From Tretioscincus oriximinensis (taxonomy: Eukaryota; Chordata; Lepidosauria; Squamata; Gymnophthalmidae): a DNA stretch of 64,000 nucleotides. This document shows positions 41,593-53,044 of the stretch, piece after piece. Position numbers and translations under genes: made by a program. The notes beneath the pieces are model-generated. The model was not told where the DNA came from and searched no databases. It was given only the letters and a program-made list of their open reading frames with translations. Position 1 is the first letter of the stretch. Each line of letters starts with the position of its first letter. The stretch lies in assembly GCA_022410635.1 (NCBI GenBank), contig JAJVDF010000303.1, positions 19,980 to 83,979 of the forward strand, in the 5' to 3' direction.

Positions 41593-42660
41593 GACATGTT
41601 TTCAAACAATTACAATGAGTGGACAGCCAACATGCAGAACACAGAAAGGCTAAAGAATACAACATTCACACTTCTTGTTTCTGTTTCCAGGAAAGCCAAT
41701 TGATAGGAGCAGTTTATAAAAAGTGCTATCTAACTTTAAGGTGGATTTTCCAAATTAGATTACGGTATCCAAAAACAGTTTGGCTGTTTCCATACCTAGC
41801 TGTGCTGAACTGCCCGCTAATCCTGTGGATTTTATTTTTAAGTATTTTAGCATATTTTTATTCCTTAATCTGTGTTTTTAATGTTTTGTTTGATAGGCAG
41901 CTTTATTCTTCCAAAAAATAATAATAGTCTTTTTGAGGCCCGACATGTTCCAAATACAGTTATATCATCCATGTAGACAATGGGACAATGATATTAGAAA
42001 TTACATTTCCAGCCTGTTTCCAAGTATTCCTTGACGTCAAGCTAATTTTTTCGCAGCCTCTGTCTGCTTGGCAAATGTTTTCAAGGAACTCTCCACTGTG
42101 AAAGCTCATTGTTATATCCATGGGGTTCACCACCAGGGTGGGTTGTTTATACTTCCTCCAAAACCCAAACCAACTCTTCTACTGCCAATGTTGTCCTGAA
42201 ACAATTTGAGCATTTTGGCACTCTGTGATGTCAATTTGATCTCTGGCAGCAGATTGATGACACAGAGTAAACCAACCTACTGGGGATGCACGACATGGCC
42301 AGCGGTTGCAAAAGGCTTGTAAAATAACCATAAAACAGTGTTGGTGGCCATCATAAGCAGACCTTGGCAGCTTTAATGGCCCTCAGGGAGGTTGAGCAGC
42401 TTCTGGGTTAGCTCTTCCAGGAAGCAACATCTCCAACATCAACTCAAAATACACAGCCTCATTTTCCCAATGAAACTCACTGTGAGCTCAAAATTGCTCA
42501 ATACACNTTTTTCATCATTAGGCCCTGATTGCACTTTCTGCCTTAATCCACTGTAGAAAAGTGGATTTGCTTAACTTGAGCAACAGGCGTGTGCATGGAG
42601 CTGGAGTGGATTACAGTCACTTACTAGCAGTACAAGCTGGCGGAAAGCACAACTTTCTCT
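41593..42660. other. No feature recognised
   Basis: Unassigned sequence; no exon-like frame or repeat was identified. Confidence 0.4.
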
Positions 42661-42664
42661 CAAA

Positions 42665-42934
42665 TGGTGAGGAGGGAGTCAAGTCTCTCAGGACAAACTT
42701 GACTGCCCCTCCTTCACTAAATCTGCTTTATTAAAAGAAAGTACAGACCAAACAAAAATGCTCATAACAAGTTTACAGGATCTCATTGTCTCTAAGGTCG
42801 CACATCCACACGTCACCATATTTACATGCTTATGTCTTCATGAAGAACCAGCACAATAATAATCCTATGCAAAGTTAAGGCTAAAATGGCTGAGCATTGC
42901 TAACTTACACAATTGATCAAAACATTTCTCCACA
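42665..42934 (-). mobile_element. Solo-LTR-like repeat, family F copy 2
   Basis: Minus-strand start TGTGGAGAAATG and end CTCACCA, with AATAAA opposite 42727-42732 and a conserved CTTGACTGCCCCTCC segment after it. Aligns with 9405-9861, which has extra internal sequence. Flanks show no duplication. Confidence 0.55.
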
Positions 42935-43794
42935 CTTTTCCCCATTTTCTTAAAAGCAAGGTATACCTTTTTTCACACTATCCTAGTGCTAAGATGCTTT
43001 GAATGCCACTGAGCAGTGTGACTATCATGCCATCATAGAGCTAGGAAAGCATGAAAAAAGACAGCATGTGCATGCACCCTAAGCCTATGGGAACAGACTC
43101 TACGATTCTACTATTTTATGATTTGGAGAACTGCACTTACCATTTTGATGTTCATTTATTCTATCCAATTTGGACCCATTCATGGCCACTTTTTGTCTTA
43201 ATTACCCTGAGCAATTTGTTAATATCAGCAAACCTGACCTGCCCATAGCTCACCAAACTCTATATTATAGCCATGGCAGGATCTGTGTTGTGGGACAAGG
43301 CGGTGGATATGCCAAAACCACTTTAACTAAAATGCTGCTAGGAATTCCATTCATAAAAATCCTGTTTGTACCTGGCTGCAGCTCCTGGCTGCACACACAT
43401 CAAGGCTGGGGTACTTTGATTCCCCAGCTGTGATGTTGTTGATTAAGAAGTCTTAAAAAACACAAAAAGTTACTTGTGCAATTTCCTGTGTTTAAAGAGA
43501 CTTGTGACAATAAGCCAGTAGCATCTGCTTAAGCAGCTGAAGTTCAGTGTTAATGTGGTCACCCCCAAAATGGGACACTTACTCCCCTTTTCCCTTTACA
43601 GTGGACTATTGGGCACTTATCACAAGATGGCATAACCAGATGAGTAAAGATCTATACAGCCACTGCACTGCATTAGCCCAGTACAGCTATCATAGCAAAG
43701 AAACTAGGATTGAGTACATCCTGAGCCTTCAAATATCAGTTATCAGCCTTCAACGGTTGTGCTTCAAAGAGTCATGCATGGCGCAGGAGTTCAG
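42935..43794. other. No feature recognised
   Basis: Unassigned sequence. A few open frames of 60-130 codons have no recognisable domain. Confidence 0.4.
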
Positions 43795-44068
43795 AGATGG
43801 GCTTTCAAGTGAGAGATTCGTTATTGAAATCCTGTCAGTCGTGGGAAGGGTTGAGCGCCCTCTACTGGCCTCAGCATCAGCCAACTCAGCTGATCAAAAG
43901 AAAGTAGATTTGCAATCTACATTTCAAGTAGATTAATGCGTGTCACCACTAATCTGGTGGGGAAAATGGAACAGATGTAAGCTTTGGGCCAAAAGTTAAC
44001 CTTGTAAGCTGCTTTGAGTGCCTTCAGGTGAAAAGGGAAGGGTATAAAAACTGGATTCTTCTTCTTAT
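43795..44068 (+). mobile_element. Type 2 SINE subfamily b
   Basis: GAGCGCCCTCTACTGGCCTC, GAAAGTAGATTTGCAATCTAC, CTGGTGGGGAAAATGGAACA and GCTGCTTTGAGTGCCTTCAGG, then GGGTATAAAAACTGG with a short (TTC)n tail. The B-box region is diverged. Confidence 0.85.
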
Positions 44069-44600
44069 GAGAGTTGGATTTGAATTTCTCGCATGTGCCT
44101 TGTCCCGGGGTCTTGTGATTTAAAGCCCCAACCCCTTGAAAAATGTCATTCCCAGAACTAAAAAATGGAAATGGCACCATTCCCGGAACTAGGGCGCCGG
44201 AAATGACATCGGAAAGGAGAAAGGAGTGTTTGAGACATACGGAAATCTCATCCCCAAGTCGCGTAAGAGATGGGCTTTTCCTCATTGCATGTACCCAAAA
44301 GTGTACGACTCCCAAGGCTGTACCATAGTGGCCCCATGCAGATCCTGGCAATAGAATATCACTCACATTGGGTAAATAAATCTGCTGTGGGGTGGCCTCA
44401 CTAACTGGAAATCAATGTAAGCTATGCATTCATTTGAAATGGATACACTTAAAGCTGAATTAACCAACCGTCTCTCCTGGGCTGAAGGTGACCTTGTGCT
44501 GAAGCCATCAATTAATGAGAAGAAACTCTGAGCACATTTCTTATGTAACGAGCACCCCGTTAATAGATGCTCTAAGCGCTTTTGGGCACAAATCAGAGAA
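44069..44600. other. GC-rich repeat-like sequence, then unassigned
   Basis: 44090-44230 has GAAATGACATC- and TCCCGGAACT-type words like the family C blocks. No reliable boundaries. Confidence 0.3.
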
Positions 44601-44960
44601 CGGCTGGATTTCACCTCTTGCAATTACCTACAAGGTTGTTATCGACTGCCTTTTGTTTGCTCTGAATCATTAATGCTATTCTCTTTCCTGGGCCACTTTG
44701 TTGACAAGAGGTAAAGCCAGGATCACTTGTGAGCTGTGGGGGCCCAGTGGAGCACAGTGTAGATGAGCCAAATTAATTATTTCACTTGTGGCTGACATAC
44801 ACATTGCTGCGCTTGAAATGCGGAGCCAGTAAGAGGCCCTCATTGAGAAAGATTAGGGTCACATATTTGCTAGCCAGCGATCCTCACTGGATTGGAGAGG
44901 CAAGAACGTGGTGTCTGATGTCTGCTTTCACTGGCTCTCATTTATATTAGGATCCCATAA
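44601..44960. other. Repeat-free block, candidate conserved non-coding sequence
   Basis: GAATCATTAATGCTATTCTC, CCAAATTAATTATTTCACTTG and GGCCCTCATTGAGAAAG lie in about 350 bp with no repeat match. Composition and motifs are like developmental enhancers, but this is inference. Confidence 0.25.
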
Positions 44961-45060
44961 GGAGTTCGGGGGATCAGGCTACAATCCACATAGGCTACTC
45001 CCCATTACACCAAACCTCAATTAAAAATGTATCCCCCACTACACAGGTCCAAAAACACAC

Positions 45061-45703
45061 ATAAGAACCTAAGAACGTAAGAGGAGCACTACTGAATTGG
45101 GCCACAGCCCATCTAGTCCAGTATTCTGTCTCACACAGTGGCCCACCAATTGCAACTAGCCGTCTGGAAGAGAAGAAGGCAAAATATCAACTTTTCCTGA
45201 TACCCTGCAAATGGCATTTCAGGACTCCTGTCTGTTACTCCATCTCAGAGGCAGCATCAAGGCATCCTTCCTGGTAGCTATTTACACCCTGGTATCCATG
45301 AACTTGTCTAATCCCATCTTAAAGCTATCCAAGCTGTTAGCTACCACAACCTCTTCTGGAAGTAAATTCCAAAGGCCAATGACTTTCTGGGTGAAAAAAT
45401 ACTTTCCCTTGTCTGTCCTCACTCTTCTGCCCATCAGCTTCAAGGAATGCCCCATGGTTCAGTTTTTCTCTATTCATCTTATCCATCCCATGCATGAATT
45501 TACACACTTAAATCAAATCCTCTCAAATGCCATTTTATGAGGCTGAAGAGGCTGAGATGTTGCAGCCAGATTTCATAAAGGAGGTGCTCCAGCTCTGATC
45601 ATTCTTGCTTCCCTTTTCTGCACCTTGTCTAGTTTCACAATATCCTTTGTGAGATATGGTGACCAGACTTGTACACAGTATTCCAAATGGGGCCTCACGT
45701 ACG
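45061..45703 (-). mobile_element. CR1 LINE, 5'-truncated, minus strand
   Basis: From the left: CATAAGAACCTAAGAACG, CACAGCCCATCTAGTCCAG, then the reverse complement of the ORF2 C-terminus (TCTTCTGGAAGTAAATTCC, GTGAAAAAATACTTTCCC, CATCAGCTTCAAGGAATGCC) and the YE(T)RLQHLSLF and YCVQVWSPYL regions. Frames are broken. Confidence 0.9.
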
Positions 45704-45868
45704 ATAAGGTGTATATCTGGTAAATAATAGGCAGAAAACATATTCATATATACAGAGACCAGACAACGTATCCAACCATATGGAACAACTGTACCCTCCA
45801 AATAATATTACATATACACTTTCCAGTTAATATAGCCCACAGAATCATAGTGTCATATTGTAAACATT

Positions 45869-46502
45869 CAGGGATTCCATACGTCCCGGAAAGCCGGGAA
45901 TGTCCCAGATTTGGGGGCAAGAATATTGTCCCATCCGGGATTAGTAAACTTAAGTAAATATCCCAGATTTTTAAATACCCCCGATGCAAAGGGTGAATTG
46001 CAGGACGGCCGGGGCTTCTGACGGCAGCAAGAGCAGGTTGGCTGCACTCCAAAAGTTTCCTGGGTCTTGGAAAGACCCTTGAAGCGTGCCGTAGCTGCTC
46101 CTCTTGCAGGAGGTTGGGTTTCGCACCTGCACGGATAGCTCAGTTGTGCCAGGCACAGATAGCTCAGTCGCTAAGGAATCTGTCTCTCAGCTAGGAGATG
46201 GGGTTTCAAAGCCATGTGTGGGACGTTGGGAAGGGTGAGCACCTTCCACTAGCCTGTAGCTCTAGCCAACCCAGCTATTCGAAAGCATGAATTACAAGAA
46301 ATTGCAACTGTCTGCAAGTAGATCGATGGGAACCATCACAGCCTGGTGGGGAAGATAGAATGGAAGCCTTTGGGCAAAAATACCCTTGTAAGCCGCTTTG
46401 AGTCCCTTTGAAAGTTGAGAAAAGTGGGGTATAAGAACCCAGGAAAGACGCACGTGCATGCTTGTGTGTCCCAGTTTTGACACTTTGATTATGCCAACCC
46501 TA
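45869..46502 (-). mobile_element. hAT family A element, split by a SINE
   Basis: Ends CAGGGATTCCATACGTCCCGG and TATGCCAACCCTA, flanked by TAAACATT (45861-45868) and TAAACATC (46503-46510), 7 of 8 bases. Internal words such as CGTAGCTGCTCC match the other family A copies. A type 2 SINE sits inside at 46127-46440. Confidence 0.88.
46127..46440 (+). mobile_element. Type 2 SINE with a doubled head, nested in hAT family A
   Basis: A full head GGCACAGATAGCTCAGTCGC starts at about 46151, but a second truncated head, GCACGGATAGCTCAGT, precedes it at 46129-46144. Body and tail are standard (AATTACAAGAAATTGCAACT, GAGTCCCTTTGAAAG, GGGGTATAAGAACC). The extra head suggests template switching or two insertions at one site. 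Confidence 0.85.
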
Positions 46503-46510
46503 TAAACATC

Positions 46511-47780
46511 GGACCATAATCCATCATAACAAATGTAGGTATTGAATAGAAATCACTTCATCATTACAACTGTAAAATTGCTATTTTTATTAAATCCAAG
46601 AAAACACATCCACGAGTACGTCTCACCTCCAATTTTCCTCGCTACTTCTTGTTTCTCCGCTACATTTCGTGGAACTTTGTGACATCACATGCCCCATAGG
46701 TCAATGCTGTGCTTATTTTACCACAGTTCCCAGCATTCTCAGCAAGCAGAGAACCAATGTGCTTTTTACAGTTAGGCTCAAAGTCACGTTACTGCATCTT
46801 CCCACTAAGCAATTTTTTGCATTTAAAAGAAGTCCACTGCTCAATCGAGAAAGATGAGCTAACAGAAAAACCAGGACCATGGGCCTTTTTAGTAAGTGGG
46901 TCACTGAAGTTCCATGAAGTAATGGGGCACATTCTCCATGATGTTGCTGCCAACTTGCTAAATATCCTTTATGAGTATGCAGCCGTAAGCCAGATTTATA
47001 CATAGCTGACTTAATCCACATCAGTTAGTTAATGTGGATTAGCTTGAAGTGGATTAGCTGCAGCTTGATCCATATTAGAAGTGAAACAACACACCTCAGG
47101 GAACCTTGTATCTTAGATGTGCAGATCCAAGAAGTGATGTCTAACACCGCATTACACAAATGTGAACAGAAAACACAAGGAACCGCAATAGAGAAAGAGA
47201 TAACAAACTAGGATCAGTTGTCAGTTACAATAATCTATGTAGCTTCCAACTTACTTATAGCAGCTGAAGCCCAGGTGTGCCTCATTACATGGGCTCTTTC
47301 AACTGTCCTCATTAACCCTTCCTGTGCTTGCTTTTCCTTTCTGTGAGTAGCAAAATCTTGTATATCAACCTTTCCCTCTCTTTCCTCAGCTATGGTCTCA
47401 GAAGAAGACTCTGCCTACAGCCCAGAAACTTCTGATAGGCCAACTCTGGCCAGCAGGGTTCTTCAAGCACTCACTGGATGAGGTAGAGGGACATGAAACT
47501 ATATCAGGATCCATTTCCAGATCATTGGCCCCCATCCAACCTCCCCTTTCACCCAGGCAGTATACAGGGTCCCTCCAGTCCTGAGGCTCAAGAAAAAGCC
47601 CAGCTTCACCTGCATACCAACCTAAACAAAAACATGCAAATAAATAAATGCTGGCAAGTAAGTCCCTCCTGTGGGCCACCGCAGGTAGATGGTGCTTGGG
47701 AGGCCTCAAAAGAGGCACAAGCATTGTTGTCAACCTCTTCGCAGTACAAATTGCCACTCAAAACGTAATTGGGGAGAAAA
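46511..47780. other. No feature recognised
   Basis: Unassigned. Open frames at 46.7-47.0 and 47.4-47.8 kb have no recognisable domain and overlap on both strands. Confidence 0.4.
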
Positions 47781-48070
47781 CATTTCTGCCGCTGAAGGTG
47801 GGGGGGAGAGAAGCCAATCACTATAATATGCAGCTCATTGGAGTTAATTGAGATAAATGGGCTTTGCTTTCCCTTATCAAATTACTACGAATAGTAGCCA
47901 GGCTGAACAGCAGTGATCCATCCTGAGTACGGATAGATGCCTCTCCCTCCCTCTGCCCTGGCAGAGGAACCCTGATTAATGGGACTTGTCTAGTAACATC
48001 ACAGTTTTAGTGGCAATCAACACTGCTTTTGAAGCCAAAATGGTTCAGGCTCGCGTGGAAGGGGAATTTA
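47781..48070. other. Repeat-free block, candidate conserved non-coding sequence
   Basis: GCAGCTCATTGGAGTTAATTG, CCTTATCAAATTACTACG, CCCTGATTAATGGGAC and GTGGCAATCAACACTGC occur without any repeat match. Inference only. Confidence 0.25.
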
Positions 48071-48134
48071 AACCATAAAAATCTTCCTGCTCTATTCCCG
48101 TTAAGCCCAGACATTCCTTCTCGAGAATTGTGGG

Positions 48135-48301
48135 GACAAGGCGGTGTGGTGGTTAAAAATGGTCTTTTAGTCAAGAGTCCTGTTCTCAAAGCTCTATACC
48201 TGACATAGAGCGCCCTCTACTGGCCTCAGCTTCAGCCAACCCAGCTGTTCGAAAATGAAAGGAATTATTTTGAGAATAACTAAATAGGAACCTCCACAAT
48301 C

Positions 48302-48339
<38 letters not shown>

Positions 48340-48448
48340 AATAGATGTAAGCCTTTGGGCGAAAACTAAACTTGTAAGCCACTTTGGAAAAAAGTAAGAT
48401 ATAAAACCCGGATTCTTCTTCTTCTCTGTACACCAGGATATAAATGTC
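48135..48448 (+). mobile_element. Type 2 SINE subfamily b with internal dinucleotide repeat
   Basis: GGTGGTTAAAAATGGTCTTTT head, GAGCGCCCTCTACTGGCCTC, then a (GT)n(GA)n tract at 48301-48339 inside the body, AGATGTAAGCCTTTGGGCG and a tail leading into a long pyrimidine array. Two tail-like GGATATAAA ends occur (48408 and 48438). Confidence 0.8.
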
Positions 48449-48812
48449 GTCGTCCTCGTCTTCATCGTCCTCGTCCTCCTCCTCCTCTTCTTCTTCTTCT
48501 TCTTCTTCTTCTTCTTCTTCTTCTTCTTCTTCTTCTTCTTCTTCTTCTTCTTCTTCTTCTCCTTCTCCTTCTCCTTCTCCTTCTCCTTCTCCTTCTCCTT
48601 CTCCTCCTCCTCCTCCTCCTCCTCCTTCTCCTTCTCCTCCTTCTCCTTCTCCTTCTCCTCCTCCTTCTTCTTCTCCTCCTCCTTCTTCTTCTCCTTCTCC
48701 TCCTTCTACTTCTTCTCCTCCTCCTCCTTCTTCTTCTCCTTCTCCTTCTCCTTCTTCACCTTCTCCTCCTTCTTCACCTTCTCCTCCTTCTTCTCCTTCT
48801 TCTTCTTCTCGT
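48449..48812. repeat. (TTC/TCC)n array, about 364 bp, grown from a SINE tail
   Basis: Starts GTCGTCCTCG, becomes a pure TTC run of about 24 units (48487-48558), then mixed TCC/TTC blocks in a higher-order CTTCTCCTT pattern. The 207-codon Glu/Gly and 134-codon Ser/Pro open frames on the two strands are artefacts. Confidence 0.97.
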
Positions 48813-48902
48813 GACAATGGAATCCTAACTGCCTTTTGTCTGGAATAAATTCAACAACAAATCTGCTCGTATGGATAGAGCCTAAGTAAGGGAAGAACAC
48901 AC

Positions 48903-49005
48903 TATTTCCTATTTCCTATTTCCTATTTCCTATTTCCTATTTCCATCTTCATCTTCATCTTCATCTTCATCTTCATCATCATCATCATTATTATTATTAT
49001 TATTN

Positions 49006-49078
<73 letters not shown>

Positions 49079-49080
49079 TA
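48903..49080. repeat. Chain of microsatellites: (TTTCCTA)n, (TTCATC)n, (ATC)n, (ATT)n
   Basis: Five TTTCCTA units, then CTTCAT units, a short CAT run, then about 32 ATT units with one N at 49005. Each type grades into the next. Confidence 0.95.
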
Positions 49081-49276
49081 CCCCTTTTTCTTCTTCTATT
49101 GGGCATCCCAAACAGGAACAATTCCCTTTCGCGTGATATATGGATCTGGAAGAAAAAAGAAGAAAAGCAAGAGTTCCCCTAACCAATATAGTAATGGTTC
49201 TACTGATTTCACAGTGCTTAGAGTGACAGCATGGTCTAGCCTGCCATGTTTGATAATGAAAAAATAATGAGGAAGG

Positions 49277-49500
49277 AGAGCCAGTTTGGTATAGTGTTGG
49301 ACTCTTTTCTGGTAGTCTCCCAGTTCGATTCTATTCATCTCCATGAAGCCAACTGGATGTCCTTGAGCCAGTCAAAGTTCTTTAGAACTCTCTCAGCCCT
49401 GCGTACTACACAGGGTGTCTGCCATAGACATAGCAACAAACGCTTTGTGCTTTTCACTCTTTGGTGAAAAAAGGCATTAAAAATAAAAGTTGCCATTGTT
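49277..49500 (+). mobile_element. Sauria-type SINE
   Basis: GAGAGCCAGTTTGGTATAGTG, CCCAGTTCGATTCTATTC (B box), CCTTGAGCCAGTCAAAGTTC, CTCTCAGCCCTGCG and an AT-rich tail. Moderately diverged. Confidence 0.88.
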
Positions 49501-49544
49501 GTTATTATTATAAACAGTCCCACCCTTAACCAAAATTTTGTTCA

Positions 49545-50067
49545 AACTCTATCTAAGTTTTGCTACCGAGCCCAATTCAAGGTGCTGATATCAACATGCA
49601 AAGCCTTAAAGGGCTTGCCCCCTGGCTATTTGAAGGAGTCCCTTCTCCCATATAAACCTGCCTGTACATTAAGAAGAGGAAGAAGAAGAACTGGGTCATT
49701 ATACCCCGCTTTTCTCACCTTTCAAAGGGACTCAAAGCGGCTTACAAGGGTATTTTTGCCCAAAGGCTCACATTCTATCTTCTCCACCAGGCTGTGGTAG
49801 CTTCCATGTATCTACTTGCAGTCAGTTGCAATTTCTTGCAATTCATGCTTTCGAATAACTGGGTTGGCTAGAGCTACAGGCTAGTGGAAGGTGCTCACCC
49901 CTCCCTACGTCCAACGCAGGGCTTCAAAATCCGATCTCCCAGATGAGAGACGGATTCCTTAGCGACTGAGCTGTCCGTGCCTAGTNTAGTTCCTTCCCTT
50001 TCTGAGGTGCTATGTGGAGGGAGGACAGAGGAGGACCTTCTCTGTGGTGGCTCCCAGACTCTGTAAC
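49545..50067 (+). mobile_element. L2-type LINE fragment split by a SINE
   Basis: TTTGCTACCGAGCCCAATTCAAGG (split: TTTGCTACCGAGCCC, AATTCAAGG) and CTATTTGAAGGAGTCCCTTC are the FKVL...YLKE(R/S)LLPY region. After the SINE, GGACCTTCTCTGTGGTGGC continues as the usual downstream L2 coding region. Ends abruptly where CR1 begins. Confidence 0.75.
49671..49982 (-). mobile_element. Type 2 SINE subfamily a, nested in L2
   Basis: Minus strand. (GAA)n at the left, TTATACCCCGCTTTTCTCACC, CTCAAAGCGGCTTACAAGGG, CAGTCAGTTGCAATTTCTTG, GGGCTTCAAAATCCGATC and GACTGAGCTGTCCGTGCC at the right. Full length. Confidence 0.9.
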
Positions 50068-50515
50068 AGATTGAAGTGTACAAAATCATGCATGGGATGG
50101 ATAAGGTGAATAGAGAAAAAATTCTATTGCACAACACTAGGAACAATGGGCATTTCTCGAAACTTATGGGCAGAAGAATGAGGATAAAAAGGATAGCATA
50201 TTTTTTCACCCAGAGGGTCATTGGCCTGGGAAATGCACTTCCAGAAGAGGTGGTGTTAGTACGCAGCCTGGATAGCTTCAAGAGAGGATTAGACAAGTTC
50301 ATGGACATCAAGAGTATAAACAGTGTCTTGATGCTGCCTCTGAGATGGAGCAACAGGCAATATTTCTGAAANATTGCAGGGCGTCGAGAACAGGTGAACA
50401 TCTGTCTTCTTCTGTTTGAGACTGCCAAGGTACAATTGGTGGGTAACTGTGTGAGACAGAATACTGGACTAGATGGGCCCCATTCAACAGGGCTCCTCTT
50501 AAGTTCTTATGTTCT
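50068..50515 (+). mobile_element. CR1 LINE, 5'-truncated, plus strand
   Basis: Starts in VYKIMHGMDKVNREK and continues FFTQRVIGLGNALPEEVV with a broken frame, then CAACAGGCAATATTTCTG and the 3' end GGGCTCCTCTTAAGTTCTTATG. Aligned end to end with the L2 before it. Confidence 0.9.
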
Positions 50516-51340
50516 CCCTCTAGAGGTTTGTCCAATGCCTNTTAGTTTTGGGGCCTAATTCCTAGCATTAGATCCCTAGTTCTCACCTGTGATTTGTCCT
50601 TCTAGGGAAGGAGCAAATTCATTTGTTTGTTTGTTTATTTTTATTTAAGGGATAAGGAAGGACAAACAAAACAATCCCTAGTGAAGGAAGTACACATATA
50701 ATCTGGAATAACTGCTAATTATGTGCAGAAGATTTAGACAACAGGGATCTTTATTCCGGATTACCGGGTAAACGCAGAAGGAGCCTCATTTTTCAGCTNC
50801 TCTTTAATCCACAGTTTGGCAGGTTTCTGATGAGATTTTGTTGTTGTTGCTCTGTCTTGCTCCAGTGTTCTATTTTCTTGCCAGAATCTTTCCCTCCTAG
50901 CATTATTTCATCTTCAAAGCCAGCTCCCCGAAGCCATTCTATCCCCTCCTTTAACATTATTCTCTCCTGAAACGCCCCTTGGGACNTACTTCAAGGTAAA
51001 TCCTTTAGCATGGAAATAGAGGCAGGTGGGAGGAGGAGGGTGGGAGGCAGGTACCTTGCTTTGATGTAGCCCACAAGTGCCACCCAGTGGACCACAGGGA
51101 GAACTGGGGTTTGCATGCAGGCCTGGCTAATCATGTGGCATAAGCTTACACAAAAGGAATAGGGATAGAGAAATAAAAGAGGTGGGTGGAAAGTACGTAT
51201 TTTCATACTGGTAGTTTTGAGCAGAATCTTTTCTGTTTCTACCATTGAACTTCTACCATGTTATAATTTCCAATGGATGCCTTCCCAAGTATTGGACTAA
51301 GCCAAAGCGACTTGCTTCCCCACCTCCCTCGCTCAGATAC
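50516..51340. other. No feature recognised
   Basis: Unassigned sequence with no exon-like frame. Confidence 0.4.
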
Positions 51341-51344
51341 AGTA

Positions 51345-51566
51345 CTGTTGGTTGTTTAACAGTTTAAAGGGCTTAAATCTGAAGATTTAAAATGTCAGGC
51401 GTTCATTGGCTGAGTTTCAAAAACATTCTATGAAGAGTTAGTACTGGCTACTAATTGGCCAAATATCCCCAAGGTTTGCTATAAAAGAGAAGCAGCCCAG
51501 TGGGCCAGCTGCTTCAGTTCTGATAAAGATGCCAGTTTCAGGGCTGTTCAATAAATCACTTTCTTA
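51345..51566 (+). mobile_element. LTR-like promoter fragment (U3-R like)
   Basis: Has two CCAAT-like motifs (ATTGGCTGAG near 51404, CTAATTGGCC near 51454), a TATA box TATAAAAG at 51480-51487, then an R-like stretch with GTTCTGATAAAG and AATAAA at 51550-51555. The order and spacing match an LTR. It is cut at 51567 by the end of a hAT family B fragment, so the 3' end is missing. No coding sequence is nearby. Confidence 0.45.
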
Positions 51567-51700
51567 TAGACTGACCAAATTTCCTGAGGCCCAAACTGGT
51601 GTTATTAATATTCATGTTAATTTGCATTCATGAATATGCAAATCACCCACCAATACAAATATCCCTAGAAAATCCCTGTCCGAGAAATCCACAAAGCACC
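51567..51700. mobile_element. hAT family B fragment (one end)
   Basis: TAGACTGACCAAATTTCCTGA, AATTTGCATTCATGAATATGC and ATCACCCACCAATAC are the reverse complement of the right end of the 36.9-kb element. The other end is missing. Confidence 0.8.
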
Positions 51701-53040
51701 CGTGGATAAAGAAACAGAAGTCTTACATTTTGTGTCCCCCTTGACATGAAGCCTCTCCCCTAACATACATCCCATATATGTTTAAATGGCTTCTAGAGGC
51801 ATGTCAGATAATATTCATAANCTAATTCGATTGCGCAATATTCAATGTATTCTAACTGGTGCTTGACTTCTACCAAACATTTAGCCTATATACATGGTAG
51901 AAAGATATATTGTTGTCACATTGTATCTGGTTTATTTTTGTTAAGATTTTGTTTTGCTATCTCCCATAACCATTTGATCTTATATTTTCTGTCACCTCTA
52001 CATTCCTTCAAACCTCTTGCAAGTTCATTTTACTTGGTTCTTACAGAAAGGCTGATTTCAAAGTTTGACAACATCCCTTTTTGCAGATACACCATACTCA
52101 ACTTTTGCAAGAGAGATTACTGATTTCCATCAATTCTCACAGCTTGGAAGACCCCAGAAAGAAATATTTGCAGATTCTATTCAGAATCTCTTTTGCGCCC
52201 AAAGAATTTCCAGCGAGAAGCTTCTGGAAAAGTTATAGCAAAAATGGCCAGCAAAAATCCGCTTAAAAAACAGCTCTGTGTATTGCCTAGGTACCTTGCA
52301 AAACCTTGGACAGTAATGAAATATTTTTAGAAAGCACGACACAGAGCCTGTATGGAAATGCATCTGCGCAGAATTAGCAGGTAATAGAATTTGTTGACAA
52401 CCCAAAGCTGCAAAATACAAATAAAGATCAAAGAATTCTTTTGCTTTCCTTCCTTTTCTCTGTTTGATGCATTTGCATATATATCAGCTGCCCTTTGTGG
52501 ATGTTCCAGCACTATGCTTGCAGTGCCAAAGCAAAGGATTTTTGCACTTTGAGAATCAGGAAATGTAGAACACATCATATATATTCAAATGTGCTTTAAT
52601 ATATATTCATACATATAACTTGAGCCGCCTAAGCTTCTGCTTTTTCTCTCTGGGACTTTGATGTGGGATGCGTCAAGCATTAAAATAAATAAATAAAAAT
52701 ATACAGGTGGGGTAAACACAGGGAAAACAAATTGATTGCTAAACTAATCTAAGCCATATATATATACTGCAAGTTTTTCATTACTAGTTTATGCTGATTG
52801 ACAGCCACATGCTGAAGACTTCTTCGCTTTCAGTTTATAATACATTTGCGACATATTTAAATGTGAATAGCTTCATTTTTTTCCTAAGTAGCTTGTGAGA
52901 TTACCAAATGCTAGAACTTGCCCTAGAAATAATATATTCTTATTTTTACAGAATTTCTTTTTTATTTCATAAAGTTTTGCGAACAAAATATTCCATATCC
53001 CATCTTATATCCTATACCACTTTCTTATGGTCTGATTGTG
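51701..53040. other. No feature recognised
   Basis: AT-rich, unassigned. A (TA)n stretch lies at 52756-52765. No exon was recognised. Confidence 0.4.
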
Positions 53041-53044
53041 CCCT

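Noticed and set aside
47398..47821. Overlapping frames of 71-119 codons in unique sequence
   Set aside because: Frames overlap on both strands, and no family or splice pattern could be recognised.
48194..48848. Long open frames on both strands (207-residue Glu/Gly-rich and 134-residue Ser/Pro-rich)
   Set aside because: They are translations of the (TTC/TCC)n array and the SINE next to it. Every frame of such a repeat is open, and composition follows the repeat unit.
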